64,000 nucleotides of DNA from Taxillus chinensis (taxonomy: Eukaryota > Streptophyta > Magnoliopsida > Santalales > Loranthaceae), in assembly GCA_023512835.1 (NCBI GenBank), contig CM042086.1:9215799-9279798 (forward strand), given 5' to 3'. Below, piece after piece: positions 55,300 to 64,000 of this stretch. How positions within the stretch are numbered: position 1 is the first letter of the stretch; each line of letters begins with the position of its first letter. The notes under the pieces are model-generated. The model worked only from the letters and a program-made list of their open reading frames with translations, made no database searches and had not been told where the DNA came from. The position numbers and the translations under genes are program-made.

Positions 55300-57399
55300 T
55301 AGGGGAAAGGGGCAGGAACACCTATGGTGAGGGGTGCAATTCAATGCGGTAGTTGTGGGATTTCGGTCCTTTCCCCCTTGCCTGGCATGAGACTTGAGGC
55401 ATGGATAGTGAGAGGCTTGATTCCATGTGGCGAAACGGGTTCTCCTGGAGCCTTAACGATTAAGACAAGGGGTGTTGGCACCCATGGCGATTTGTGTGAA
55501 TGATCTTCTTGGATCATGTGGCTTTGGTTGTCCATTCCTCCTCTTGAGAATTCTATCATCCTTTGGTCCATGAGTTTTTGCACCACCTCGGAAAACTCAG
55601 TGCATTCTGCGATGTCATGTCCCCCGTGACATCTTGTGATAAGGGCATTGTTTTTCCCCATCTATTCCTTTTCCTGCCCTTGGCGTGTCTTTAGCAAGTA
55701 TATAGCCATGTTCCGTAACAAAGTAAACAAATGTGTTTTCTCCATTTGTACTTGGGAGACCCTTTCCAGTGTGCTTCATTTTCGATGCTAGCAACATTAT
55801 TGGAGTGTTCCGGGGAGAGGATTGCTGTTCACATTTGGTGTCCCGGACAGGTGCGGAGAAATCCAGCCATTTTGCATCCTTTAATGCCTGAACCTTCCTT
55901 TTGAATGTTATACAATTCTCGATATCATGTCCAGCTCCACCTGCATGATACTCACATCTAGCATCCTGGCTTATACCAAGCCAGGGGGAGGAGTCTTTAT
56001 TTCTCCCAAGGGTATAGGAGTTACCATCCTTGCTTCTAAAAGCTTGGGATATAATTCGGCATATGTCATTGGGATCGGGTCGAACTCCTGTCGTGGTCGG
56101 CGAGAAGCCTGATTCGCTCCTGTTGCCGGGTCCGGGCCTTCGGTTGACCCTGTCCTTGGAATGAGGCTCCCGGTCCTTCCTGACTTGCTGGCCTTGGTTG
56201 CTCTGGGTATGGCGCTCTCGGTTGAAACGGATTAGGTGTCATTGGATATGGAAATGGAACCCCTCCTTGCGGCAGGTATGGCATGAATTGGGGAGGTGGT
56301 GCGGGTGCGGCATAAGCGGCTACACCGGTGCCCCTCCGTAGCACCCCGGCGCTTGGTAGAATGTTGGTTGTATTGACCGGTGCGCTTGGTATACCAGGTT
56401 GCTCTCATTTTCCTTCTTCTTTGCTGGTGGTTGAAACCGTTTTGATGCCTCGGCCGCATCACCCTTTAGCTTTCCTCCTTTAATTCCACTTTCTACGCGT
56501 TCACCGGATGCAACCAAGTCTGCAAAGCCGTTGGAGACGTTACCTATCAACTTCTCGTAGTATACGCCTTTTAGTGTGTTGATAAAAAGAGTGGTGAGTT
56601 CTCTTTCGGTAAGAGGAGGTTGGACCTCCACAGCGGCCTCTCTCCATCTTCGTGCATAATCTTTGAAATTCTCCTCGGATCCCTTTTCCATGGACTCGCA
56701 GGGTTAATCGATCCAGCGCCATTCGGTGACATGTTTGTCTTGTGCCAAGAAGGAAGTAGCTAATTCTTTCCATGTCTTGACGCGGTTTCCATTTAGCTGA
56801 AAGTACCATCGAAGGGATGCCCCAGGTTAGGCTTTCCTGGAAACAATGCATGAGGAGCTTGTCTTCACCAAAGATAAGCAGCCATCTTTTGACAAGACAT
56901 GGCCAAATGTGTCTTTGGACATCGGGTCCCGTTGAATTTTTCAAAATCTGGCATTTTGAATTTTGGCGGTAGCACCACTCCAGGGACTAAGCATAAGTCT
57001 TGCGGGCTGGTCATGTCATAGTTGTCCATGCCTTCTACGGCTTTCAATCTTTCCTCGAGTCGGCGTAGAGCAGGAGACTCAATATTTTCCTGAGGAGCTG
57101 GGGAACCCACCACTTTCATTACATTTCCTGGTGTGGGCATAGTGAAATGAGTTTGATTTGGGGTTGGAGGTTGTGCCATAGCAGGATGGTATGTGGGTGC
57201 CTGGCTTGGAGCCAGGTTGGGTGACCGAACGGCCTCCTGTCCCTACTCTTGATGGTGATTGATAGTTCCCCCCTATCGGGGTTCTTCCTCTTTCCTCGCT
57301 CAATTTTGTGAGCATTTCCATAATTGCGACATTTGCCCCTGTAGGGTTTGTTGTGACTGTTCCAACCCCATGAGTCCGTTTCTCTGTTTCTTCTGCCAT
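55300..57399 (-). pseudogene. gag: E gag
   Basis: ATG at 57399 begins MAEETEKRTHG. The gag core includes FEKFNGTRCPKTHLAM (about 56890-56950), HCFQESLTW, NFKDYARRWREAAVEVQPPL and LIGNVSNGFADLVASGERVE (56480-56640). A Pro-rich linker (QFMPYLPQGGVPFPYPM, about 56230-56290) and a cryptic Cys/His knuckle region at about 55890-55950 follow. A second knuckle-like cluster with GHDIAECTEFSEVVQKLMDQ lies at 55560-55625. Breaks occur at about 56695, 56850, 56320 and 55800. The order and words are the same as in A, so the two copies can be used to judge each other. Confidence 0.86.
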
Positions 57400-57647
57400 T
57401 GGGCTGCGGTTGAGGTATTTGATTGCGCCGGGATCCGAGATTGTAAGAGTGCGCAATCCTGGGAGGGAGGCTGCTACCCACCTAGGTACAAGGGAATTTT
57501 ATTTGATTTTTCATTTGATATGCGTGTATGCATGAATGTCTATGCAGAGGGTTAAGGAAACAAACAACTTTATTGCAAACAACACACAATACAAACACTT
57601 AATACAAACATGCAATACTGAAATGCCATGTAAAATGAAAGCTATCA

Positions 57648-59119
57648 CTACATGATCTTAAGGCATTCTTCCGGTCATCTCCTAAGGAGCACGGCGCCTC
57701 TTTCTCTCGGGGTGGTCGTTCACCCGCATCCTCCCGCCGCTTCATTATGGTCGCAATCTGTTTTTCCCTCACTGTAGCCTTTGAAGAGTTCCTTCTAGAG
57801 ATGCTTCTAGCCTCTGGATCTGCTTCCTTAAAGTCTGATTCTCCTGGAGGATAGCCTTCATATCTGAAGTTAGCTGTGGCTTGTGTTGTGCCCTCCAAGA
57901 TATGTATGCTGGGTAAACACCAGGTTCTGAACTGTTGGGTTGGATCTTGTGTGGTGTGGACCATGCTTGATACATCTTCTTGCCTTCTTCCGCGAGCATG
58001 GTTCTGCTGTAAGTGAAGTCACACTCTTCCATGCCAAAGAGCACGGGAATAATCCGATGACGCCCCACTTGTCTTCCCACCTGCAGTGGTGCATATGCGG
58101 TTCCTCCCCGGGGACCTAAAAGTGGAACCCAATTGTAGTCCCCGCAGCCTATATGTCATGGAGACCACTGGCATCCAAGGAGCATCCCAGGTAATGTCGC
58201 CTTCGTGAGGTTCCCCAACTTCTTTTTCCATCTTTCGAGTCTTTTGGTAGGCTCCACTTGCCTAGCAGAATATCTAGTAGTGTTGTGGCTGGTACTTGAT
58301 AAACAAGCAGGGAAACGATGAACACTACGGGGGAAATGACCTTGCAACCAAGTACATAGGAGAGGTAAGCACCCCATGAACTGTCCCGAGCCTTTACTCC
58401 TTAGGTAAGTAAGAGATCGGATGGTTTCGGCCAAGATAACGGGGAGTATGGTCACATCCTTTGAGCACCTGTTGGACCAAATCTACAATTGCCCCATCAA
58501 TGTGGGCCGGTATCCTCGGGAAAATGACTAGCCCATATATAGCTAGTGTAAGCAATTTGTGTGCCTCCGCTTCCGTTGCAGTTTGTATTATTTCTTTGAT
58601 TGTTGCCCATGGAAGATATTCGCGCCCACCGTAAGTTGTGACCGCCGGTGAGTCCCATACCTGGCTTTCCCATAATCTCGGCGAAGGCCCTTCGGCATGA
58701 CCTTCCGGGCTCGCGCGATAGATTTTCATTTCGTTTTCCACAGGGATATCCAGGAATCTTCGTATTCTTCTACCGTGGGAACAAGATCTAGGCGTTGAAG
58801 TTGAAGCACCGCCGTTGAGGTTCCCAAAATAAATGGCTGCCCCCAGCATATCCGTATCGGCCAGTAGCTCAGTTACATGGAGCAAATCCCCAAACTGTTG
58901 TATGTATATGCTTTTCCTTTCGTCTGACCACTGCTTCCATATTGTCTGTACCTCCTTAGTGTAGTCCAGCTGATCTTCTATGACAACATGTTCTGCCTTG
59001 TAGGCCTCTCCTGACGGGAAATCTCCAAGGCGAAGTTGAATGTGTCCCGATGCTTGGGCCACCACCGTGACGATCTCCTTGTCTTAAAGGCCTTTTAGGA
59101 GATGACTGAAAGTTGCCAT
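57648..59119 (-). pseudogene. E ORF1, DUF7745-like protein
   Basis: The ATG at 59119 matches that of A, but codon 12 is TAA where A has CAG, so the frame is closed early; it then runs from 59065 to 58394. Conserved words are DLLHVTELLADTDMLGAAIY, LAIYGLVIFPRIPAHIDGAI, VDLVQQVLKGC, then LGSTFRSPGRNRIC-type shifted sequence, and VLFGMEECDFTY with SWRAQHKPQLTSDMKAILQE (57769-58080). The C-terminal segment LQENQTLRKQIQRLEASLEG has a heptad pattern consistent with a coiled coil. The end GDD plus KNAL leads to the stop near 57648. Function unknown; the ORF precedes gag, as in Ogre elements. Confidence 0.78.
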
Positions 59120-59742
59120 GCCTATATGAATGATGAATGTCATGTTATGCATGATGACAAGTTAGGATGACAAGTTAATATATATCAAGGTAGGTAGACA
59201 GGATAAAGAATAAACCAATTGTAAAAAAAACAGTTAAATGTGCAGGGGATGACTTAAGGACTACCCTACAAAACAAAGGTTAGCATGGCATGGAATGAGC
59301 AAACAAAATGTGGGTCAATACCCCTGATGGGCTTTTATTGCTACCCCTATCTTATTCGTTGGTTCCCAAACTTCCTCAATAGAGGGCTCCGTACACCATG
59401 GGATTTACCTGGAGGGGGATCTTAAAAGGACGTGCCTTAAAAGAACCTCAAGTTTGAGTGAGGAGTCCGAGGCCCTATTGCGGATAATGATCAACGCGTT
59501 GGGGACCGTCTTGAACCTCGCTAACCTAAATTGTGCTAAACCCGAGTATAGGGTTATGCATGTATGCAACAAGTATGGAAAGCGATAAATCACCACTATC
59601 ATGGTAGTTAAAGCGTATAAATAAATCACAGTAAATATGAGCAATAATCAAACAATTTAGCACAACAGTTAAATATATACAACAAGATAATTAAAATAAC
59701 CTCCTAATCCTTAGTTCTAGACCTAACTCTCTAAAGTGTTCG
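59120..59742 (-). other. E leader with a candidate intron
   Basis: About 620 bp between primer site and ORF1, with no coding sequence. It contains on the minus strand a donor-like CTCCAG/GTAAAT (59408) and an acceptor-like TTTGTTTTGTAG/GG (59266), which would bound a 143-bp intron. The first ~200 bp after the primer site have no counterpart in the window because R1 cut element A there. Confidence 0.6.
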
Positions 59743-59760
59743 GTTCCCAATGAGTCGCCA
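59743..59760 (-). other. E primer binding site
   Basis: The minus strand reads TGGCGACTCATTGGGAAC, one base inside the 5' LTR. The TGGCGACTC start is usual in Tat/Ogre elements (tRNA-Arg type by my recollection; the tRNA should be checked). Confidence 0.7.
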
Positions 59761-59761
59761 G

Positions 59762-60222
59762 CGTCATCACCTGGTTTTCGTCCGGGCCCTTTTGGGGTGA
59801 GCTCAAACTAAACCAATGGTGAGAAATTTTAGAGTCGCCACCAACCGTTTTTTGGGGTACAGTTGGATACTCTCTACTTTGAGTAGTTTTAAGTGTATGG
59901 TCTGCGTTATCGGAGATGGGTTCGGGAGTTGGTTACGTGTAGGGAAGGATTAGCACCCCTACGGCTCCCTTTCGGTATCTAATTTAGGAGGAGGTTTTAT
60001 TTTATTTATACTGCCATGACTGGGCTAAGTTAAAAAGTTTATGATTTCAATTTGGCTAAGTTATTTATTAAAGTCTATGGTTAAAATTGATTTACCCTAA
60101 ATTTCTAAAGGGAATCCTAAAAATTTGGGTTTTTGTGTGAAGTGGGGAATGAGATCTTAGGGATTGGTTTTGGCTTTGGTTTTACTTTTTGAAATTGAAG
60201 TCTTAAAAAATGATTTTTATTT

Positions 60223-60269
<47 letters not shown>

Positions 60270-62662
60270 TGTTTTTTTTGTTTGTTTTTTTTGTTTTTTT
60301 TGTTTTTTTTTTGGGTTAGAAAACATACATTTTTTTGGTTTTTATGTTTTGTAAAACGTTTTGTTTTGGTTTTGCTTTGTTTTTTTTGCTTTTGGAAATT
60401 GAAGTATTAATTTTGGTTTTTTTTTTGTTCTGGTTTGAAAACATGAAAACGTTTTTTGTTTGTTTTTATTTTATTTTGTTTTTTGGAAACCTTTCTCTCT
60501 CTTTTTTTTTTTTTTGAAAAATTTTAATTATTTTTGTTTTGAAAACTCAAAGTCACACTTGTTACAAACACATATGAAAGTAATGAGCAAATAAAATAAA
60601 CGTGGAGTGTGTGATTATGACATCCATAAATAAGCAAAAATAAAGCCACTCTTTCTTTTTTTTCATCTCTTTTTTTTTTTTGGCCCTCCTTTTTTTTTCT
60701 AGCTTTTCTCTCTCCTTTTTTTTTTGCTCTTTACATATTATAACATACACAATATATACAACATATATCTATAACTTCAGGGGGGGGGAATAGCAAACAA
60801 ACTAACAAATAAATAATACAAGAAACACACGCCCTATACCCAACAAAGAAAACAAAATACGAAGGAAAAAAAAACACATTACATTAAATATGAATATACA
60901 TAAATAAAAGAAGTAAAATATGGAACCGACTTTGGGGCTTCCACCTGGACTTCGTTTGGGATCCTTGTCTGCACCGACGATTCCTGGAGCTCCAATCTCG
61001 CAGATGGCAAAAATTAGTTGGGAGATTGCAACGATGTGTGGAGATGAGAGAAGATGAGAAAAGAAAATTTCCGGGTTCCGAGTAAAACGTGAGAAAGGAG
61101 GATGATGTGTATTTTTGGGATTAAGATTTTTTTTTTGTGGCTGGAATTGAGGGGAAGGGGTATAAGGTGTAAGGAATAGGAAATAAAGAAATGATTGTTT
61201 TTGTTTTGATGGAAACGTAGGAAGAGAAAACAAAGAGCGGTTTTTTTTGTGGCTGGATTGTCATTAATTTCGCATTTAATGCTCTATTATGAAGCCAGCA
61301 TTTTTAATTGCGGGTTTTGTATTTTGTCTGGTGGACGGCTTGTGCGGAAAACAGGGGAGCTCGTGATTGCCTTTCTGAATTTGTATTTTAGCGAGACATG
61401 TGACCGACAGGTTGGTGAGAAATGATTCCTTGTCCGATGGCCAGGACGGAAGATGGGTCTCGTGAAGCCAGCGAGAAGAATAAGCCAGCGAGGAAGCCAG
61501 GAGAAAAATCAGCGAAGGCAAAAAAGGGTCGGAAGTTCGAAGTGTCGGCAGGTCGGAGCGTCGGCAGGTCGGAGCGTCGGCGGGTCGGGGTGTCGGCGGC
61601 GAGGCTTCGAGGGTCGGAGGGTCGGAGGTGGAAGGCGTACGGGTACCAGGTGGGTCGAAGGCGTCGTAGCGAGGCTTCGAGGGTCGCGGGCGTCGAAGTG
61701 TCGGCAGCGAGGCTTCAAGGGTCGGAGGGTCGGAGGTGGAAGGCGTACGGGTACCGCGGGTCGAAGGCGTCGTAGCGAGGCTTCGAGGGTCGCAGGCGTC
61801 GAAGTGTCGGTAGCGAGGCTTCGAGGGTCGAAGGGTCGAAGGTCGAAATCGGCAGGTCAACGGGGCTTCGAGGCTTCGACGCCGAGCCGGGACTTCGGGG
61901 CTTCGAGGCTTCGAGCTTCGAGGCTTCGATCTTCGGGACTTCGGGGCTTCGAGCTTCGGGCTTCGAGGCTTCGGGGCTTCGAGGCTTCGAGGTTCGGGAC
62001 TTCGGGGCTTCGAGGCTTCGAGGTTCGGGACTTCGGGGCTTCGAGCCGGGCTTCGAGGCTTCGGGGCTTCGAGGCTTCGAGGTTCGGGACTTCGGGGCTT
62101 CGAGGCTTCGAGCTTCGGGGTCAATGGGTCGAAGTGTGGCAGGTCAACGGTCAACGGTCAACCCCTTTTTTTTAACTTTTAATTACCTTCTTACCCCCAC
62201 CAAAAATGCAAAAATGGATAACCTTCCAGGAATTGTTTGGGGAGATCTGTATTCGCCTACATAGGCATTTTGAAGAGTTTCGCATGATCACTTTTGCGGG
62301 CAGTTTGACCAGGGGCATTGACCGTCTTTTGGCAAGTTTGACTTTTTCCAACGAAAGTTGTTTTGGCCATAACTTCTTCATTTTAAGTCCGATTTGAGAT
62401 CGGTCAAGTGCGTTGGTCTCCAATTTTCATCCTCCATCACCTGGTATTGGTCTTGGGGCGCTTCAAGGACTTGTAGCAAAAGTCATTAATTTTGAACTTC
62501 CCCATCCGTGTCAATTGTATCCATCTCGTGCAGATTGGGGTAGACCATTCCTTGGAAGTATGGGATCATTGTGGACCTGTTCAATAAGGTATTTGGCATG
62601 GGCAAGGAAGGTATATCAAATGGGGTTAGTATGTCCAACCCAGGACAAAATAGGGTCCTACA
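59762..62662 (-). repeat. E 5' LTR (2901 bp)
   Basis: In element orientation it runs TGTAGGACCC to TGATGACG. It lacks 473 bp found in the partner (junction at 61240/61241 in a T-rich context). It contains a 45-bp poly-T run (60224-60268) and the minisatellite 61530-62150. LINE sequence begins directly at 62663. Confidence 0.9.
61530..62150. repeat. GC-rich minisatellite in E 5' LTR
   Basis: Same family as 48290-48900, with TTCGAGG, TTCGGG and GGTCGGAG words. The internal arrangement differs between the two LTRs. Frames of 292 and 240 codons cross it but encode only repeat words. Confidence 0.93.
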
Positions 62663-64000
62663 CAAGCGACTAAAGGCCTCCATCACGATGACAAAAGGCA
62701 TAGAAGACAATAGATCCCCTTGCCAGGAGACCCCGGGAACTCGAAAAGAACCCGCAAGGGCTGCCATTCACAATAATCGAAAACCGGGCAATGGATATAC
62801 AAAAGGAGATCCAACGCCGCCACTTGACCGAAAAGCCGCATCGCTAAAGAACATATAGAAGGAATCCCCAATGAACATGGTCATAAGCATTCTCTAGATC
62901 CAGCTTACAAAGAACTCCCATAAGAGCATCTTTGACCCGACTATCAAGGCACTCGTTTGCAATGAGAACCGAGTCCAAAATCTGCCGACCCAACACAAAA
63001 GCACTCGAGACGGTGAAATAAGCTTCCCCAAAACAGCCTTCGATCGGTTAACGAGTACCTTGGCCAGGATTTTATAAACGCCGCCCACCAAACTAATAGG
63101 CCAAAAAGCTATAAGATCATCCGCACCTGGCTGCTTGGGGATGAGGGCAAGAAAAGTAGCATTGAGACTCCGCTCAAACCTACAATGCTCCTGAAACTCT
63201 ACACACACGCCCATGACGTCAATTCGCACAACATCCGAACAATGCCGAAAGAATGCCAATGAGGACCCATCCGGACCAGGGGACTTATCCCCGTTGCAGC
63301 CCCGAACCACGAACTCCACATCCTCCTCCGTGAAGGGGCGCTCAAGCCATGCGGCATTCTCCACCAAAAGGAAATCAAATTGGACCCCATCAAGAAGAGG
63401 ATGAGGGCGAGTCACGATACGAAAAAGGGACCCATAAAACCGCACAACATTAGCACAAATAGCCTCCTGACAGGTCGAGGGAGCACCATCAATGTGAAGA
63501 GTGCTAATGGAGTTGGTGGTCCAGTGAGAGTTAGTCATGCGGTGAAAGAACTTGGAGTTCTTGTCCCCCCTCCCGAAGCCACAGGACTCGAGATTTCCGT
63601 CGCCAAGAAATCTCATCCATCAAAAGCATGCGCTCAAGATAAGAAGCCAACATAGCCTGGCGCCCCCCTCTCCGCCCCCCAACAAGGGCCGGAGCAAAGC
63701 CATCTCATCACGGGCTCCTAAATCCGCCAACAGATTGTGCTTCCGAACACTAACTTAGCCAAAAACTCGTGGCATTCCAAAGCTTAAGGCCTCCCTTCAA
63801 CAACTTCAACTTGGAGGTAAGCACATAACTCGAGAGAGCCCTCCACGTGGTACGACTCCCACCAAAGCCGAACCTGGGACACAAAACACTCAGCCATTAG
63901 CCACATGTTCTCAAACAGGAAAGGTCGCTGGTACAAGATAGACGGACCACACTCCAAGAGAACCGGGAAATGATAAGAACCCTATCTACCCAACCACGAC
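62663..64000 (-). pseudogene. LINE (L1-type) ORF2: inter-domain and RT N-terminal part
   Basis: Read leftward from 64000, shifted frames give a linker with KLKLLKGGLKLWN and ISWRRKSRVLWL, then the open frame 63616-62894. This has NSKFFHRMTNSHWTTNSIST, FTEEDVEFVVRGCNGDKSPG, PDGSSLAFFRHC and LNATFLALIPKQPGADDLIA with WPISLVGGVYKILAKVL: the classical plant L1 RT blocks 0 to 2. Further left, in other frames, come [18 protein letters not shown], an SSSRGL word, and [10 protein letters not shown] at the E insertion point. The RT block with the catalytic box continues at 45877-46080. The endonuclease domain lies beyond the right edge. Frameshifts and a lost catalytic residue make it inactive. Confidence 0.9.

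Larger units (their letters stand above)
46081..62662 (-). mobile_element. Element E: Tat/Ogre-like Ty3/gypsy, RT deleted
   Basis: This minus-strand element of the same family as A is not split by other insertions. From right to left it has 5' LTR, a Tat/Ogre-type primer site, leader, ORF1, gag, protease and G-patch, intron, pol, 3' UTR with tandem repeats, polypurine tract and 3' LTR. Pol lacks RT and the first RNase H but keeps the archaeal-like RNase H and integrase. The element interrupts a LINE RT frame. Flanking pentamers differ (in element orientation GCTTG and ACCTA, all differences being transitions), so the target duplication has decayed or the ends were changed. Because it is uninterrupted, it is the reference for reconstructing A. 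Confidence 0.92.

Noticed and set aside
61276..62175. ORFs of 292 and 240 codons rich in Pro/Arg or Arg/Phe/Ser
   Set aside because: They are translations of the GC-rich LTR minisatellite; all frames stay open because the repeat lacks stops. The same holds at 48062-49006.
46076..62667. A perfect target site duplication for element E
   Set aside because: The flanking pentamers (GCTTG and ACCTA in element orientation) do not match. The differences are all transitions, but I cannot claim a duplication.
1..64000. Host protein-coding, tRNA or rRNA genes
   Set aside because: Every open stretch with recognisable protein words belongs to gag, pol, ORF1 or LINE ORF2; I saw no RNA gene apart from primer sites complementary to tRNAs.

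Overview
The window is plant nuclear DNA, most likely from a eudicot, and consists entirely of transposable elements. I see no host protein-coding gene, rRNA, tRNA or CRISPR array. Plant origin follows from the families present: Ty3/gypsy chromoviruses, an Athila-type element whose primer site matches tRNA-Asp, Tat/Ogre-type elements with an extra 5' ORF, an archaeal-like RNase H and a candidate intron, and an L1-type LINE. The species cannot be named from the sequence.

The layout is a four-level nest. (1) The host sequence is a minus-strand LINE ORF2, seen at 62663-64000 and 45877-46080. (2) Two Tat/Ogre-like elements of one family entered this LINE in opposite orientations: element A (+, pieces 5407-5706, 14805-20175 and 39412-45876) and element E (-, 46081-62662). 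(3) Element A was hit three times: by chromovirus R1 (+, 1-5406) and Tekay-like chromovirus B (-, 5707-14804) in its leader, and by Athila-like C (-, 20176-39406) inside its pro-pol intron. (4) Tekay-like element D (-, 22081-31121) sits in the 3' non-coding part of C, with a perfect 5-bp target duplication.

None of the elements is autonomous as read here. All reading frames carry frameshifts or stops, A has lost the RNase H-integrase part of pol, and E has lost RT and the first RNase H. The A and E deletions are complementary. Many of the apparent frame breaks, above all in B and D, fall at CAG/CTG triplets that read CG, CGG or CCG in the sister copy. This could reflect decay of CHG-methylated sites or systematic consensus error, so the pseudogene calls carry that caveat.

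The A/E family is the most informative part. It has a DUF7745-like ORF1 with a coiled-coil tail, then gag, a DNGS-type protease, a G-patch-like segment, a 181-bp intron whose removal joins gag-pro to pol in frame, then pol. The 3' UTR carries a 37-38 bp tandem repeat with higher-order structure, and the LTR of about 3 kb carries a GC-rich 9-bp minisatellite.
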